From: Flavobacteriaceae bacterium
GTDB lineage: Bacteria; Bacteroidota; Bacteroidia; Flavobacteriales; Flavobacteriaceae
Direction: 5' to 3'
DNA length: 14,347 bases
Assembly: GCA_030828025.1 (NCBI GenBank)
Contig: JAURDG010000012.1
Span: 1 to 14,347, forward strand
Position 1 is the first letter of the stretch. Each line of letters starts with the position of its first letter. The notes under the pieces were generated by a model that was not told the DNA's origin, made no database searches, and was given only the letters and a program-made list of their open reading frames with translations. Of this stretch, positions 7,746 to 14,347 are shown one piece after another. A program made the translations under genes and the position numbers.

Positions 7746-10700
7746 TTATAATTTAATGTTTAGTCCAAGAGAAATAGTTCTCATGAGTGATGACCTTGCA
7801 TTTGTAGTACCACTCAATGTTTGTTCTGGGTCAATTCCGTCATGACCAGTAATGGTGAACAAATTATCTCCTTGCAAGAAGATTCGGAAGCTCTCAGTTT
7901 TAAGCTTGTTGTTCACTTCATCGCTAAAATTATAGCCTATAGTAATTGCTTTTACTCTCGCCCAGTCGTTTTTGTAAAGGAATCGAGTAGATGTCGCGTT
8001 AAAGTCATTTGAAGCATTAAGAAGCAAAGGAACATCGGTGATATCTCCAGGTTTTTGCCATCTTCTTGCCAAATCAGGGTGACCTTGCTCATTTCTTTCA
8101 AAACCTCCCATAAGACCAGCATACTCAGAATCATATTGGTAACTACCTAAGCTAAAGTATACAAGCGTTGAAAAATCAAAGTTTTTATACGTAAGATTGG
8201 CATTAAATCCACCAGTATACTTCGGCAGCGATGTTTTATCATCAATATAATATCGTGTCGCTTCGCCATATTCTTTGGTGGTTTCTCTTTCCCCAGTAGG
8301 ATTTCCTTCAGCGTCAAGAATATCTTTGTACCACATTCCGTATCCATCAGCTGGATCTACTCCAGCCCATTCTCTTATAAACCAATGGTATAGTGATTTA
8401 CCGACCATCCATTTTTTAGTTCCATTAATGAACTCTTCTTGCGTTAATTCTGTAATTTCGTTCTCGTTGGTTGTGATATTAAATCCAAGATCAAGTTTTA
8501 AGTTTTCCTTATCTATAACATTGTTCGCATTTAATGTAAGCTCAACCCCAGAGTTTTTGATGGATCCAACATTTGTGGTAATGCTAGCATTACCAGTTGA
8601 AATAGCCAAAGGTTTATCGTAAATTAAATCAATTGATTCTCTGGTGTAGTAATCCAAAGAACCTGAAATTTTATCATCCAAAAGATTAAATTCAAGCCCA
8701 AGGTTTGAAATTGCTGTTTTTTCCCAGCTTAACATTGGGTCTACAACACCTTGTGATAATACACCTGTATTTTCGAGATTGTTCCATCCGGTTGAGAATA
8801 ACTGCATGTATGGGAAATAACCTATCCCACGGTTGTTACCAACTTCTCCGTAGCTGTATCTTAGCTTAAGAAAATCAATACCATCTACATCAAAGAAGTC
8901 TTCGTTAGAAACTACCCAAGAACCAGCAAGAGAGAAAAAGTCACCCCAACGCACATCCTTTGCAAATCGGGTTGAACCATCTCGTCTGTAAGATCCTTCA
9001 AAGAAATATTTTTCAGCGTAATTGTAACGCAACCTTGTAATGAAACTCTCTAACCGCTCTTCACTAACAGCACCGCTTACGCCTTCAGGTGTAGTGCTAC
9101 CATTTAATACAGTAACATTTGGTAAAAATCCAACACCTTGTGCTCCAACTGACGATACTTTGAGTGCGTAGTTCTCGTAAATAGCATCAATATTAATTGA
9201 TGATTTACCAAAACTATCACTATAAGAGAATTGCTGGTTAGAGGAAACCGTAGTTACAATATTTCTATCTTGTGAAACTCTTCCTCCAACAGATGAAGCA
9301 TATCCGTACAAATAATGAACATAACTGAACCCGTCAAAAGAATCTCTACCATACACTAAGGTAGTTTTGAAGTTTAATTTATCAGAAATTTTATAGTTCA
9401 TATAAGACGATGCGTTGAAATTGTACGAATTATTTTCGAATTTGTAATAATCTAATGCTCCAGCGGCATTTTCGTCTGTGAGAATAGTTCGAGAACCATT
9501 CACTAATCCTGCACGACTACCGTAATCATAAACTTTGTTGCCTGCTGCGTCTAGTACAAAAGATCCATCAGGATTTCTCTCATAAAGTGGGTAGTAGCTG
9601 GGAAGAGTATATATCCATTGAATAACGTTACTAAAACCACTTCCAGCTTGGTTAGGTGTATTACTTACCGTGTTATTAAAAGACATCGTTAAACCCATAG
9701 AAAACTTATCTGTAACCTCAGTATCAATGTTTGATCTCAATGAAAATCTGTCAAACCAGGTTGTTTTAACTTGACCTTCTTGATGTAAGTAATTTACACC
9801 AAAGAAGTAATTTGTTTTTTCAGAACCCCCAAGGTATGTTATGTTATGATCAACTCTTCGTGGGTTTTGGTTTACAAGTGCATTATACCAGTTAGTGTTC
9901 CATAACGGAGCTCCTATTAGATTACCATCGCTGTCAATTGGAGACGTAGACCCAGTTCCATAAGGGTTATAGCCTAGGTCTTCAACAAAACTTGCTGCGG
10001 CTTTAGCTCTTGCATCAGCGTTTGAGTCTCCCAAAACATACTGATTGTTATTTGTAACTGCTTCAAAGAAGTATTTTGAAAAGGTGTCAGTGTCCAAAAC
10101 CTTGTGAATATCAACAGCCTCAGATTGTGACCCATGGTTTGTTGAAAAGGTAAATGTGCCCTTAGAATTCTTTTTTCCTTTTTTGGTGTTAACGATAATA
10201 ACACCATTTGCTCCTCGAGAACCATAAATAGCAGCCGACGCGTCCTTAAGCACAGAGATAGACTCTACCTGCTCTTGTGGAATGGAGTTCAAGCCACCAG
10301 CCCAGATGGCACCATCAACAATAATAAGAGGAGAAGCAGAGGCGTTGATTGAGCCAATACCTCGAATGCGAATGGTTTGATCAGCACCGGGCACTCCACC
10401 TGTTGTTAAGACAGTAACACCACTTACAGTTCCTTGAAGTGCTTGTGTGATTGAAGTAGCTTGAATTTTTTCTAACTCCTCAGAATCAACAGTTTCAACG
10501 GCATGCACAAGACTCTTTTTGTCTAGAGAACCATACCCCACAACCACGACCTCATCGAGTGCTGTTGAGCTACTTAGCGAAACATTAGCCGTTGCACCGT
10601 TTACGGTAACCTCAGCAGCATTATACCCTACATAACTCACCACAAGTACGTTCCCGTTTGCAGCAGCAATGGTATAATTACCGTCAAAGTCAGCCGAAGT

Positions 10701-10853
10701 GGCTGTAGAAGTTCCTTTTACCACAACAGTAGCACCGGGGAGCGGAAGACCATCAGCGTCTGTTACCGTTCCTGATACAGTTTGTTGTGCTAAGGCAACT
10801 TGGAACACCGCTAAAAAAGCAAGTGTTACTATTTGAATAAATTTAATTTTCAT
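7746..10853 (-). CDS. SusC/RagA-family TonB-dependent outer-membrane transporter
   Basis: A 1035-residue TonB-dependent receptor of normal SusC length. Signal peptide residues 1-22 end in VALA, with cleavage before QQ. A carboxypeptidase-regulatory-like beta-sandwich covers about 24-95 (VSGTVTDADGLPLPGATV, VSYVGYNAAEV). The TonB-box region LDEVVVVGYG is at 99-108. The plug domain (about 110-225) holds the SusC signature with IRIRGIGSINASASPLIIVDG and LKDASAAIYGSRGANGVIIV. The remaining 800 or so residues form the 22-strand barrel, ending in SLGLNIKL. With the SusD that follows it should form a pedal-bin type importer in the outer membrane. The presence of two subtilases and the absence of any glycan enzyme point to peptides, though the family more often takes glycans. 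The first 600 or so coding bases are clearly more GC-rich than the barrel part. Confidence 0.96.
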   Translation of the reverse strand: MKIKFIQIVTLAFLAVFQVALAQQTVSGTVTDADGLPLPGATVVVKGTSTATSADFDGNYTIAAANGNVLVVSYVGYNAAEVTVNGATANVSLSSSTALDEVVVVGYGSLDKKSLVHAVETVDSEELEKIQATSITQALQGTVSGVTVLTTGGVPGADQTIRIRGIGSINASASPLIIVDGAIWAGGLNSIPQEQVESISVLKDASAAIYGSRGANGVIIVNTKKGKKNSKGTFTFSTNHGSQSEAVDIHKVLDTDTFSKYFFEAVTNNNQYVLGDSNADARAKAAASFVEDLGYNPYGTGSTSPIDSDGNLIGAPLWNTNWYNALVNQNPRRVDHNITYLGGSEKTNYFFGVNYLHQEGQVKTTWFDRFSLRSNIDTEVTDKFSMGLTMSFNNTVSNTPNQAGSGFSNVIQWIYTLPSYYPLYERNPDGSFVLDAAGNKVYDYGSRAGLVNGSRTILTDENAAGALDYYKFENNSYNFNASSYMNYKISDKLNFKTTLVYGRDSFDGFSYVHYLYGYASSVGGRVSQDRNIVTTVSSNQQFSYSDSFGKSSINIDAIYENYALKVSSVGAQGVGFLPNVTVLNGSTTPEGVSGAVSEERLESFITRLRYNYAEKYFFEGSYRRDGSTRFAKDVRWGDFFSLAGSWVVSNEDFFDVDGIDFLKLRYSYGEVGNNRGIGYFPYMQLFSTGWNNLENTGVLSQGVVDPMLSWEKTAISNLGLEFNLLDDKISGSLDYYTRESIDLIYDKPLAISTGNASITTNVGSIKNSGVELTLNANNVIDKENLKLDLGFNITTNENEITELTQEEFINGTKKWMVGKSLYHWFIREWAGVDPADGYGMWYKDILDAEGNPTGERETTKEYGEATRYYIDDKTSLPKYTGGFNANLTYKNFDFSTLVYFSLGSYQYDSEYAGLMGGFERNEQGHPDLARRWQKPGDITDVPLLLNASNDFNATSTRFLYKNDWARVKAITIGYNFSDEVNNKLKTESFRIFLQGDNLFTITGHDGIDPEQTLSGTTNARSSLMRTISLGLNIKL

Positions 10854-10859
10854 AATCTT

Positions 10860-10897
10860 TAATTGTTAGCAATTCCAAAGATGTTAAATAATTGTTA
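10860..10897. repeat. Direct repeat TAATTGTTA flanking the candidate -7 element
   Basis: The 9-mer TAATTGTTA occurs at 10860-10868 and again at 10889-10897, 29 bases apart, on either side of the candidate -7 box of susC. This could be a regulator site, but such AT-rich words recur by chance. Confidence 0.25.
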
Positions 10898-10906
10898 ATT
10901 ATGCAA
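10876..10906 (-). promoter_or_regulatory. Candidate Bacteroidota-type promoter for the susCD operon
   Basis: Upstream of susC on the minus strand, TTG (10904-10906) is followed after 20 bases by CATCTTTG (10876-10883), one mismatch from the Bacteroidota -7 consensus TAnnTTTG at the usual spacing from a -33 TTG. The start point would fall near 10869, leaving a leader of about 15 bases before the ATG at 10853. The region is AT-rich, so chance matches are possible. Confidence 0.4.
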
Positions 10907-10960
10907 GTTTATAGTAAATAACTTTTTTGTTTACTGAGTCTTACGATGTAAAAATCAAGT

Positions 10961-12937
10961 TTAGTTCAATAAAAAACTTCTGAAAATCGACTTTGTTGCG
11001 GTTTTAATACCTAAAACATATACGCCAGTTGCCAAATGTGCGGTATCTATTCGGGTATTTGTGCTTGAAGAATTGCCCTTTGATTGACGTGCTACTTCTC
11101 TGCCCATGAGGTCGTAGAGTGCGACGGATTGAATTAAATTATCCGAAAGAAGCATGACTACAGTGATGATTTTAACAGAATCGTCATACATCACCAAAAC
11201 ACCTTCAGGGTTTAGCTTTTCCAGTTCAGCTTTTGAAGCAAAAAATGTTCCTGGCCCCGAAAGAACAAGGGAAGCATTTTGTTGACCTCCCACCAACCTG
11301 CCTTTATGGCTAATCACAATTTCATAAAAACCATTTGACACGTTTGGAATAGAAATTTTTTCTAGGTTATCCCGGTCATTGTCTCCTTTAATAGCCGTGA
11401 CTTGCTGTACCGCTGTGGGAAGTTTCCATGGGAAAAAGGTTTCTGTCCCTTCGTATATACGTAGATCTAAGTCATTTACAAGTGCAATGGCGGCATCCAC
11501 ATCGGCATTGGGGTCAAACCAAGCAAGTGTGGCTTGGAGCGCACCCTCATCGTTTCCGATAAAAAAAAGACGTTTGACTTTTCCATCACTAAGGGTGAAT
11601 TCGGTTAGCGCATTTGGTTCGGTATCCGCGTCTTGCTGCATGAGTGCAGCTGCTTGTTCAAGGTTTAGTGCGCCATAGCCTGTTTTGACATCAGGTCCAG
11701 GAATATCGCCAGGCGCGTACCAATAATCAATGTCATCAGCGGTATGACAGATAAGTGCCTTGACAGTAGCTCCCGTCATGTAGCTATTTGTTTGTTCTTG
11801 ATACAATTGTTGCAACAAGGCAATACCGCCTGCTGCACCAGGAGCAGCAAACGAAGTCCCGCTGCCGACCAAGTAGCCGTCCATTTCGTCGGGTGTGCTG
11901 ACAAACCAGTAGGGAGCAGCCACTTGGCTGCCCAACACACTTATTTCGGGTTTGATGCGAAAATCGTTGGTAGGCCCAGCACTACTAAAACCCGATGCAC
12001 GAAACCTTGTCCCGTCATCATCCATAGAAAAACTAGCCACCGTGAGGACATTTTTGGCGGTTGTCGAACCCGTAAGCTGATCTAAACCAACAACTTCTTG
12101 AGCTGGGTATGAATTATTTCCGTCATTTCCAGCAGCAGCTATATGGAGATACTTTGGATAAACATAAATTATGTTGTCCAAGACAGCACTCCACTCACTG
12201 TAATCCCCAATATATTGATCCTCCAATATGTTTCCGTCTCTATCGATAAGCGGATAGCCATAGGAATGATTGGAAAGGATAAAGTCGGTATTGTTGTTGG
12301 TTTGTAGTTGGTCTAAAATTTCAAGTACATCATCATCCCAATCGTAGGAATACAACCTTTCTAAGTTGGGTGCCACACCCGTTACATCGTAGTCATCACG
12401 GTGAAAAAGGCCTTTGGCAATAATGATTGACGCCACAGCTGTTGGGTGCCCATCCCAAAGGTCAGGTGTTTCGGCATCGGCAATTTCTATAGGCACTTGG
12501 TAGCCAAAAAAGTCCGGCCCGCCCGTAAACTCCTCGTGAGCGGCAAAAACGTGACCAGCATCCCAAACGCCAACATGAATGCCACTTCCATCGAGGTTAA
12601 GTCCAGTTGTTCCTTCGTTACCGAGAGCGTCTGCTTTGATGGCTTTTCGTATGGAGCGTCCGTGGTTGGTCGAAAAATAGACGGGTGTGCCGTTGCTGAG
12701 GATGCGGTTGGGCCGTATATAGGCACCGTTTTTGTCCTTTTTTAGACGTGGGTCTTTCGCCTTGATCAGGCTATCGATGATACGATTTTGTGTTGCCGCT
12801 TGGTGTAGCACACGTTCTTTTAAGGTTTTTTTTTGAAGTGCCTTTTGCTGTTCTGGTGGGGTAGTGGTACTTTTGCTCGAAGAGACACATGCCCCAAAAG
12901 TCAGCAACATAATAACAAAAGCTATTCCCCTTTTCAC
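10961..12937 (-). CDS. Secreted S8 (subtilisin-like) serine peptidase, paralogue with GHPT histidine motif and T9SS-type domain
   Basis: A 658-residue subtilase homologous over its whole length to the product of 4354-6282. The start is GTG at 12937: no in-frame ATG or other good start precedes it, and it gives MKRG, a hydrophobic core and a lipobox-like TFGAC (C17), then a Ser/Thr-rich tail. The triad is D126 in GVWDAGH, H164 in DGHPTAVAS and S362 in GSGTSFAAPGAAGG, with oxyanion N271 in AAAGNDG. The glycine that normally follows the catalytic histidine is proline here. A KP-43-like beta domain (about 445-562) has ATLAWFDP and LVNDLDLRIY. The C-terminus (about 570-658) looks like a T9SS type A domain (VALYDLMGREVA, ATGVYVLGI, FRSFLLN). 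It lies 15 bases after a hairpin terminator that follows a SusD gene. By eye GC is near 50% in sampled stretches, well above its paralogue. Confidence 0.92.
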   Translation of the reverse strand: MKRGIAFVIMLLTFGACVSSSKSTTTPPEQQKALQKKTLKERVLHQAATQNRIIDSLIKAKDPRLKKDKNGAYIRPNRILSNGTPVYFSTNHGRSIRKAIKADALGNEGTTGLNLDGSGIHVGVWDAGHVFAAHEEFTGGPDFFGYQVPIEIADAETPDLWDGHPTAVASIIIAKGLFHRDDYDVTGVAPNLERLYSYDWDDDVLEILDQLQTNNNTDFILSNHSYGYPLIDRDGNILEDQYIGDYSEWSAVLDNIIYVYPKYLHIAAAGNDGNNSYPAQEVVGLDQLTGSTTAKNVLTVASFSMDDDGTRFRASGFSSAGPTNDFRIKPEISVLGSQVAAPYWFVSTPDEMDGYLVGSGTSFAAPGAAGGIALLQQLYQEQTNSYMTGATVKALICHTADDIDYWYAPGDIPGPDVKTGYGALNLEQAAALMQQDADTEPNALTEFTLSDGKVKRLFFIGNDEGALQATLAWFDPNADVDAAIALVNDLDLRIYEGTETFFPWKLPTAVQQVTAIKGDNDRDNLEKISIPNVSNGFYEIVISHKGRLVGGQQNASLVLSGPGTFFASKAELEKLNPEGVLVMYDDSVKIITVVMLLSDNLIQSVALYDLMGREVARQSKGNSSSTNTRIDTAHLATGVYVLGIKTATKSIFRSFLLN

Positions 12938-12951
12938 TCCACTAAAATAAC

Positions 12952-12984
12952 AAAAAAACCCCCGCCAATTTGGCGGGGGTTTTT
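12952..12984 (-). terminator. Strong intrinsic terminator between the upstream susD and the S8 peptidase gene
   Basis: A perfect inverted repeat (arms CCCCCGCC at 12959-12966 and GGCGGGGG at 12972-12979, extendable by two A-T pairs into the AATTT centre) is followed on the minus strand by seven T residues (12952-12958). Five T residues on the other side could let it work in both directions. It begins 19 bases after the susD stop and ends 15 bases before the peptidase GTG. Confidence 0.92.
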
Positions 12985-13003
12985 CACTAATTAAAATATG
13001 ATT

Positions 13004-14347
13004 TTAATAACCTTCATTTTGAACAATATTTGAATTGGCATTGATTTCATCAGCTGGTATTGGATAAGCAAACAGTTTGTTTGGATATGCATGAGTGTCC
13101 AAAAGTTCCATCAATGTTCCATAAGCTTTAATTGAACTTCCTGTTCGCATTAAATCATCCCAACGAAATCCTTCAAACATCAGTTCCTTTCTTCTTTCAA
13201 GAAGAATGTTTTCCTTTGAAGCATTTGCATATGTAGAAGCACCTCTTTTTGAAGTAATTTCGTTCAGTTTAGTTAAAGCTCCATCAGAATCTCCTGTTTC
13301 AAGCAATGCTTCGGCAAGGTTTAACACCACCTCTTCAATTCTAATAAGAGGAATATTGTCCCATCCATTAATATCTGGATACTTTTTCATATTTCGAAGA
13401 AGGGTTCCTTGCTTTCCTAAAATATCTGCACGAACATCGCCGCTCTCATATAAGCCCTCCACTTCTGGCATTACCTGTAAATCACCATAACCAGAATCAT
13501 CAGGTTGGGTTCTGTAGATGTATGCAATAGAGTTAGAACTCAAATTATCTGTGCTACTAAATGCTAATTCAAATATTGAATTAGCATTTTTACTTGAAGC
13601 CCAACTATCAACAAATGCACTTGCTTCAAGTACTGAATATTTATTTGAACTAATTACTTGTTCTGCTGCACTTTTTGCTTTACTCCATTCACTAAAATAA
13701 ACGCAAACTCTAGAAAGTAAAGCTGGAGCTGCATGCTTAGAAACAAACTCACTATCATCAAATTGGTCATCCATTAGAGAAAATGCCATTTCTAAATCAT
13801 TAATTATTGCCGTTTTTACTTCAGCAACTGTATTTCTAGAGGGATATAAATTATCTCCTTTAAATGTGGTCACGATAGGCACTCCTAAAGTTCCACCAGA
13901 ATGTTGTTGACCATAAAAACGCACCAAATCATAATGAGCTAAAGCACGTAAAAAATAAGCGCTACCTTGTAAATGTTTAGCATAGGTTTGATCACCCTCC
14001 AAAGTAGATACGTCTGTATTAATGATTACATTGGATAAAGCTATTACTTCATAGCAGTTATCCCATATTCCTCCTGAATTTTTATTGTAGTTAAAAGCAC
14101 CTTGTGTTGTAAAGCGACCTGAATTTCCATTTGAGAATACATTATCTGATCTAACTTCATTAGTCGCTATAACTTCTCTTCCCCAATAACCAGCCAAGGT
14201 AAGTCTATTTAACGCACCCTTAAGTAATCCATAAAGGTTTGAAACGTTAACAATACTACCCTCAACCGTCTTTTCTTGACTTAATGTTGGCTCTAAATCA
14301 TCTTTTGTACACGAAGTCACTGCAATAATCATAATAGACCATACTAC
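13004..14347 (-). CDS. SusD/RagB-family nutrient-binding lipoprotein, 5' end outside the window
   Basis: SusD-like surface lipoprotein. The frame stays open to the window edge (VVWS upstream of the methionine at 14332), and a start at 14332 would leave only seven residues before the lipobox cysteine, so the true start lies beyond 14347. The lipobox AVTSC is followed by TKDD, which fits the acidic surface-export signal of Bacteroidota lipoproteins. Family features are SAYFLRALAHYDLVRFYGQ, the helical repeats in the middle, LIRIEEVVLNLAEALLETGD, and ERRKELMFEGFRWDDLMRTG near the end, then AYPIPADEINAN. It differs clearly from the SusD at 6329-7741, being closer to the classical RagB/SusD pattern. 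A partner SusC is expected just outside the window. By eye it is about one-third GC. Confidence 0.93.
   Translation of the reverse strand, partial: VVWSIMIIAVTSCTKDDLEPTLSQEKTVEGSIVNVSNLYGLLKGALNRLTLAGYWGREVIATNEVRSDNVFSNGNSGRFTTQGAFNYNKNSGGIWDNCYEVIALSNVIINTDVSTLEGDQTYAKHLQGSAYFLRALAHYDLVRFYGQQHSGGTLGVPIVTTFKGDNLYPSRNTVAEVKTAIINDLEMAFSLMDDQFDDSEFVSKHAAPALLSRVCVYFSEWSKAKSAAEQVISSNKYSVLEASAFVDSWASSKNANSIFELAFSSTDNLSSNSIAYIYRTQPDDSGYGDLQVMPEVEGLYESGDVRADILGKQGTLLRNMKKYPDINGWDNIPLIRIEEVVLNLAEALLETGDSDGALTKLNEITSKRGASTYANASKENILLERRKELMFEGFRWDDLMRTGSSIKAYGTLMELLDTHAYPNKLFAYPIPADEINANSNIVQNEGY

Larger units (their letters stand above)
4354..14347 (-). other. Two consecutive SusCD plus S8 peptidase modules (probable protein/peptide utilisation locus)
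   Basis: In transcription order the minus strand reads SusD (partial), terminator, subtilase, then SusC, SusD, terminator, subtilase. The gene order and the terminator position repeat, and both subtilases are homologues with the same domain order. No carbohydrate-active enzyme, sulfatase or hybrid two-component regulator is seen. RagAB of Porphyromonas gingivalis is an established SusCD-type peptide importer, so peptide import coupled to extracellular proteolysis is the best reading. Substrate and joint regulation are inferred, and the first SusC is assumed from gene order only. Confidence 0.7.

Noticed and set aside
6459..8622. Open frames on both strands within susC and susD
   Set aside because: All overlap strong SusC/SusD coding sequence and show no recognisable protein pattern.
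11379..12745. Several + strand open frames of about 99-113 codons inside the S8 peptidase gene
   Set aside because: They are mirror frames of a higher-GC coding region, with low-complexity Ser/Ala/Cys-rich products and no family features.
13004..14332. Start of the right-hand SusD at the ATG at 14332
   Set aside because: It would leave only seven residues before the lipobox cysteine with no basic residue; the frame is open to the edge, so the start lies outside.
4354..14347. A polysaccharide utilisation locus
   Set aside because: No glycoside hydrolase, lyase, esterase or sulfatase is encoded; the only enzymes are peptidases. The deacetylase-like gene at 1637 is on the other strand in a housekeeping run and lacks catalytic motifs.
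1..14347. tRNA, rRNA, CRISPR array, insertion sequence or attachment site
   Set aside because: Reading both strands showed no spaced direct repeats, cloverleaf-like gap, transposase motif or terminal inverted repeats; almost all the sequence is coding.

Overview
The window looks like a piece of a Bacteroidota chromosome, most likely a marine or environmental member of Flavobacteriia. The grounds are a SusC/SusD outer-membrane pair plus part of a second SusD, two secreted subtilases with C-terminal domains of the type IX secretion system (T9SS) type, AT-rich intergenic DNA with a candidate TAnnTTTG-type promoter, and an Obg-family gene followed by a YjjG-like phosphatase. No rRNA, tRNA, CRISPR array or insertion sequence was seen, and no gap between genes reaches 300 bases.

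Left part (1-4324), housekeeping. A compact + strand run holds the 3' part of obgE, a secreted helical-repeat protein that overlaps obgE by 22 bases, a protein built like the Bacteroidota polysaccharide-deacetylase family but without its recognisable catalytic residues, and a YjjG-like HAD nucleotidase. It converges on a minus-strand RlmB/TrmH-type RNA 2'-O-methyltransferase. The stop regions of the last two genes overlap by 4 bases, so no terminator fits between them.

Right part (4354-14347), accessory, all on the minus strand. In transcription order: the end of a SusD-like lipoprotein gene (its start is outside the window), a hairpin terminator, an S8 subtilase, a gap with a candidate promoter, a SusC TonB-dependent receptor, its SusD four bases later, a second hairpin terminator, and a second S8 subtilase. 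This reads as two consecutive [SusC]-SusD-terminator-subtilase modules, the first truncated by the window edge. No glycoside hydrolase, sulfatase or polysaccharide lyase is present. The natural reading is a protein or peptide utilisation locus: surface or secreted subtilases cut protein, and SusCD complexes bind and import the peptides with TonB energy, as RagAB does in Porphyromonas gingivalis. The substrate is inferred.

The points most worth following are: the intrinsic terminator placed between SusD and the peptidase in both modules, in one case with its T-tract directly abutting the ATG; the pairing of a lipoprotein-like N-terminus with a T9SS-like C-terminal domain in both peptidases; a GHPT sequence in place of GHGT at the catalytic histidine of one peptidase; the apparently inactivated deacetylase; and the large GC difference between the two paralogous peptidases.
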